Assembly: GCF_000521865.1 (NCBI RefSeq)
Contig: NZ_JAME01000025.1
Span: forward strand, 1 to 64,000
DNA from: Roseivivax isoporae LMG 25204
GTDB lineage: Bacteria; Pseudomonadota; Alphaproteobacteria; Rhodobacterales; Rhodobacteraceae
Reading direction: 5' to 3'
DNA length: 64,000 bases
This document shows positions 62,870 to 64,000 of the stretch, in pieces (position 1 is the stretch's first letter; the number at the start of each line of letters is the position of its first letter). The translations under genes were made by a program, and so were the position numbers. The notes beneath the pieces were generated by a model, which saw only the letters and a list, made by a program, of their open reading frames with translations, was not told where the DNA came from and did not search any database.

Positions 62870-63307
62870 GTCGGCGCCTTTCCCGTGGCTCGGTCGTCGA
62901 TGGTCGGCCTCCGGCGTCAGATGGGCCGGATTCCGGGGCTTGCAAGCCTGCGCGGCCTGCCCTCACTGCACGATTAAGGGGCGGAACGCCCGGAATCGCC
63001 GTGTTGCCGCGCTCTATGCGCGACATTTCCGGCCGGGGCAATCGGCAGACGTTGACGCACCGTCCCGACGTTGCACGCCTGCGCGCCCGGACCGAATCCG
63101 GGCCGCGCTCGGCGACAATCCGCCCGCATCGGCGCGCGTAGCCGGCGACACCGCCGACCGGCGCGAATTCGCCCAAGTCAACTCACGATTTCGGCAGAAC
63201 CCGGCGAGGTTCCAGCGCGGTCCGAACTTTTTGCTGCATCGCAGAGTTGCCGGTGAAACCGACACACCCGGGCGCTGACCCGGGCCAGCCGAGCTGTGAG
63301 GATTGCC
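62870..63307. other. 438-base intergenic region upstream of opgH
   Basis: Both flanking genes point away from this region, so it must hold the promoters of UPF0104 (minus) and opgH (plus). I find no convincing gene, no CtrA or Irr box and no clear housekeeping promoter. A single TTAA occurs at 62975. CCCGGG is present twice near 63270-63285 and may form a weak hairpin. Confidence 0.4.
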
Positions 63308-64000
63308 GTGACACTGCACGTCCCAGAACACCGATTCGACCCGTCCGCGGTCCGACCCGTGGCGGCGCGCCGCCCGGGCGCGGACGCGCGTCCGACCCGC
63401 GCGCCGCTGCTCTTCGTGGCTGCGCTGACCTTCACGCTGACCGCGCTTGTCGCGGCCGGCTTCGCCGCCGTGGTGACCGCCTGGACCTTCTGGTCGGTGC
63501 TGGCGCTGGCGCTCGTGACGCTGACCTCGGCGGCGCTGTCGCTCGGGGCCGCCACGGCGGTGACCGGCCTCGTCTTCCCCGCGCGCGAGATCGCCCGCCC
63601 CCGGCCGGGCTGGCAGCCCCGGAGCCGCACCGCCATCCTGCTCACGCTCTGCGGCGAGGATCCCCGCGGCCCGGCGCGGACGCTGATGGATCTCTCGCGC
63701 GACCTCGAGCGGGCGGGCATGGCGGCGCATACAGACATCTTCGTTCTGTCCGACACCCGGCCCGACAAGGCCGAGGCGGAGGAGACCGCGCTCGCGCCGC
63801 TGATCGGCATGGGCCGCATCACCTACCGCCGGCGCGTCGACAACACCGGCCGCAAGCCCGGCAACATCGGCGACTGGCTGGACCGCTGGGGGTCCGAGTT
63901 CGACTACATGCTGGTGCTCGATTCCGACAGCCGGATGGGCGCCGAGCGCATCCGCGGCATGGTGCACCGCATGGAGCGCTCGCCCGCGACGGGCCTCCTG
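63308..64000 (+). CDS. opgH: Glucans biosynthesis glucosyltransferase OpgH (MdoH), partial
   Basis: The frame runs off the right edge; 231 residues are visible. It starts on GTG 63308 with a GTGAGGA ribosome site. Two transmembrane segments (about 35-60 and 65-85) precede the GT2 catalytic domain: TAILLTLCGEDPRGPARTLMDLSRDLERAG, RVDNTGRKPGNIGDWLDRWG and the nucleotide-sugar DxD in YMLVLDSDSRM. OpgH makes and secretes the linear glucan backbone of osmoregulated periplasmic glucans. The opgG partner is not within the window. Confidence 0.93.
   Translation, partial: MTLHVPEHRFDPSAVRPVAARRPGADARPTRAPLLFVAALTFTLTALVAAGFAAVVTAWTFWSVLALALVTLTSAALSLGAATAVTGLVFPAREIARPRPGWQPRSRTAILLTLCGEDPRGPARTLMDLSRDLERAGMAAHTDIFVLSDTRPDKAEAEETALAPLIGMGRITYRRRVDNTGRKPGNIGDWLDRWGSEFDYMLVLDSDSRMGAERIRGMVHRMERSPATGLL

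Noticed and set aside
1..64000. Mobile elements, CRISPR arrays, rRNA or tRNA genes
   Set aside because: I looked for transposase or integrase motifs, regularly spaced repeats and RNA-gene landmarks on both strands and found none that hold up.

Overview
The window is high-GC, densely coded DNA from an alphaproteobacterium, almost certainly a member of the Rhodobacteraceae (Rhodobacterales), probably marine or salt-exposed. The main reasons are the divergent regB / senC-regA redox regulation locus, with the hallmark RegB His, Cys and quinone-loop residues and a RegA whose Asp63 falls in register; the tsaE-amgK-murU-addB-addA-trxA gene order next to a PAS-only DivL-like gene; an accD-folC pair; a glycine betaine demethylase pair (gbcAB); an Irr-type iron control box; and perfect CtrA boxes. 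I see no rRNA, tRNA, CRISPR array, insertion sequence, integrase or phage gene. The segment looks like core chromosome.

Layout. 1-3.6 kb: first codons of a probable class III alcohol dehydrogenase, an outer-membrane-barrel-like protein, an orphan ParA ATPase behind a perfect CtrA box, a kinase-fold-like unknown, and zapE. 3.56-3.95 kb: a gene-free gap holding an AT-rich island with two DnaA boxes and three GANTC sites. 4-8 kb (minus): folC, accD, a CPBP protease-like membrane protein and a fatty acid desaturase. 8.2-13.2 kb (plus): ilvD, a lipoprotein, two small unknowns and an EamA transporter. 13.2-15.2 kb: a TetR regulator, a 51-residue secreted peptide, two operator-like palindromes, and mbfA behind an Irr box. 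15.3-20 kb: AEC transporter, fghA, a YaiI-type protein, a HAD hydrolase, ubiG (minus) and pip. 20.1-25.6 kb: a complete peptide/opine ABC importer operon. 25.7-27.7 kb (minus): hslVU. 27.7-28.7 kb: an APH-like kinase.

28.7-39.5 kb is one long minus-strand gene train: divL-like, tsaE, amgK, murU, addB, addA, trxA and a small membrane protein. Several junctions overlap by a few bases, and there is a perfect CtrA box ahead of the first gene. It joins cell-cycle signalling, tRNA t6A modification, cell wall recycling, double-strand-break repair and redox in one possible transcription unit. 39.6-42.4 kb: regB on minus, senC and regA on plus. 42.5-47 kb: iron storage and iron uptake (bfd, bfr, a di-heme DUF1111 protein, an imelysin, DUF1513). 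47-51.3 kb: AI-2E family permease, THUMP methyltransferase and the KtrAB-type K+ uptake pair. 51.3-54 kb (minus): lytic transglycosylase and PhoD-like phosphatase. 54-59.3 kb: RND efflux pair with a divergent TetR regulator. 59.4-61.7 kb: gbcB and gbcA. 61.9-62.9 kb: UPF0104 membrane protein. The right edge cuts through opgH (osmoregulated periplasmic glucan synthesis), which starts at 63308.

No striking new defence or mobile system is visible. The most rewarding leads are regulatory: the two CtrA boxes, the DnaA/GANTC island after zapE, the paired TetR operators over a tiny secreted peptide, and the orphan ParA plus kinase-like protein upstream of zapE.
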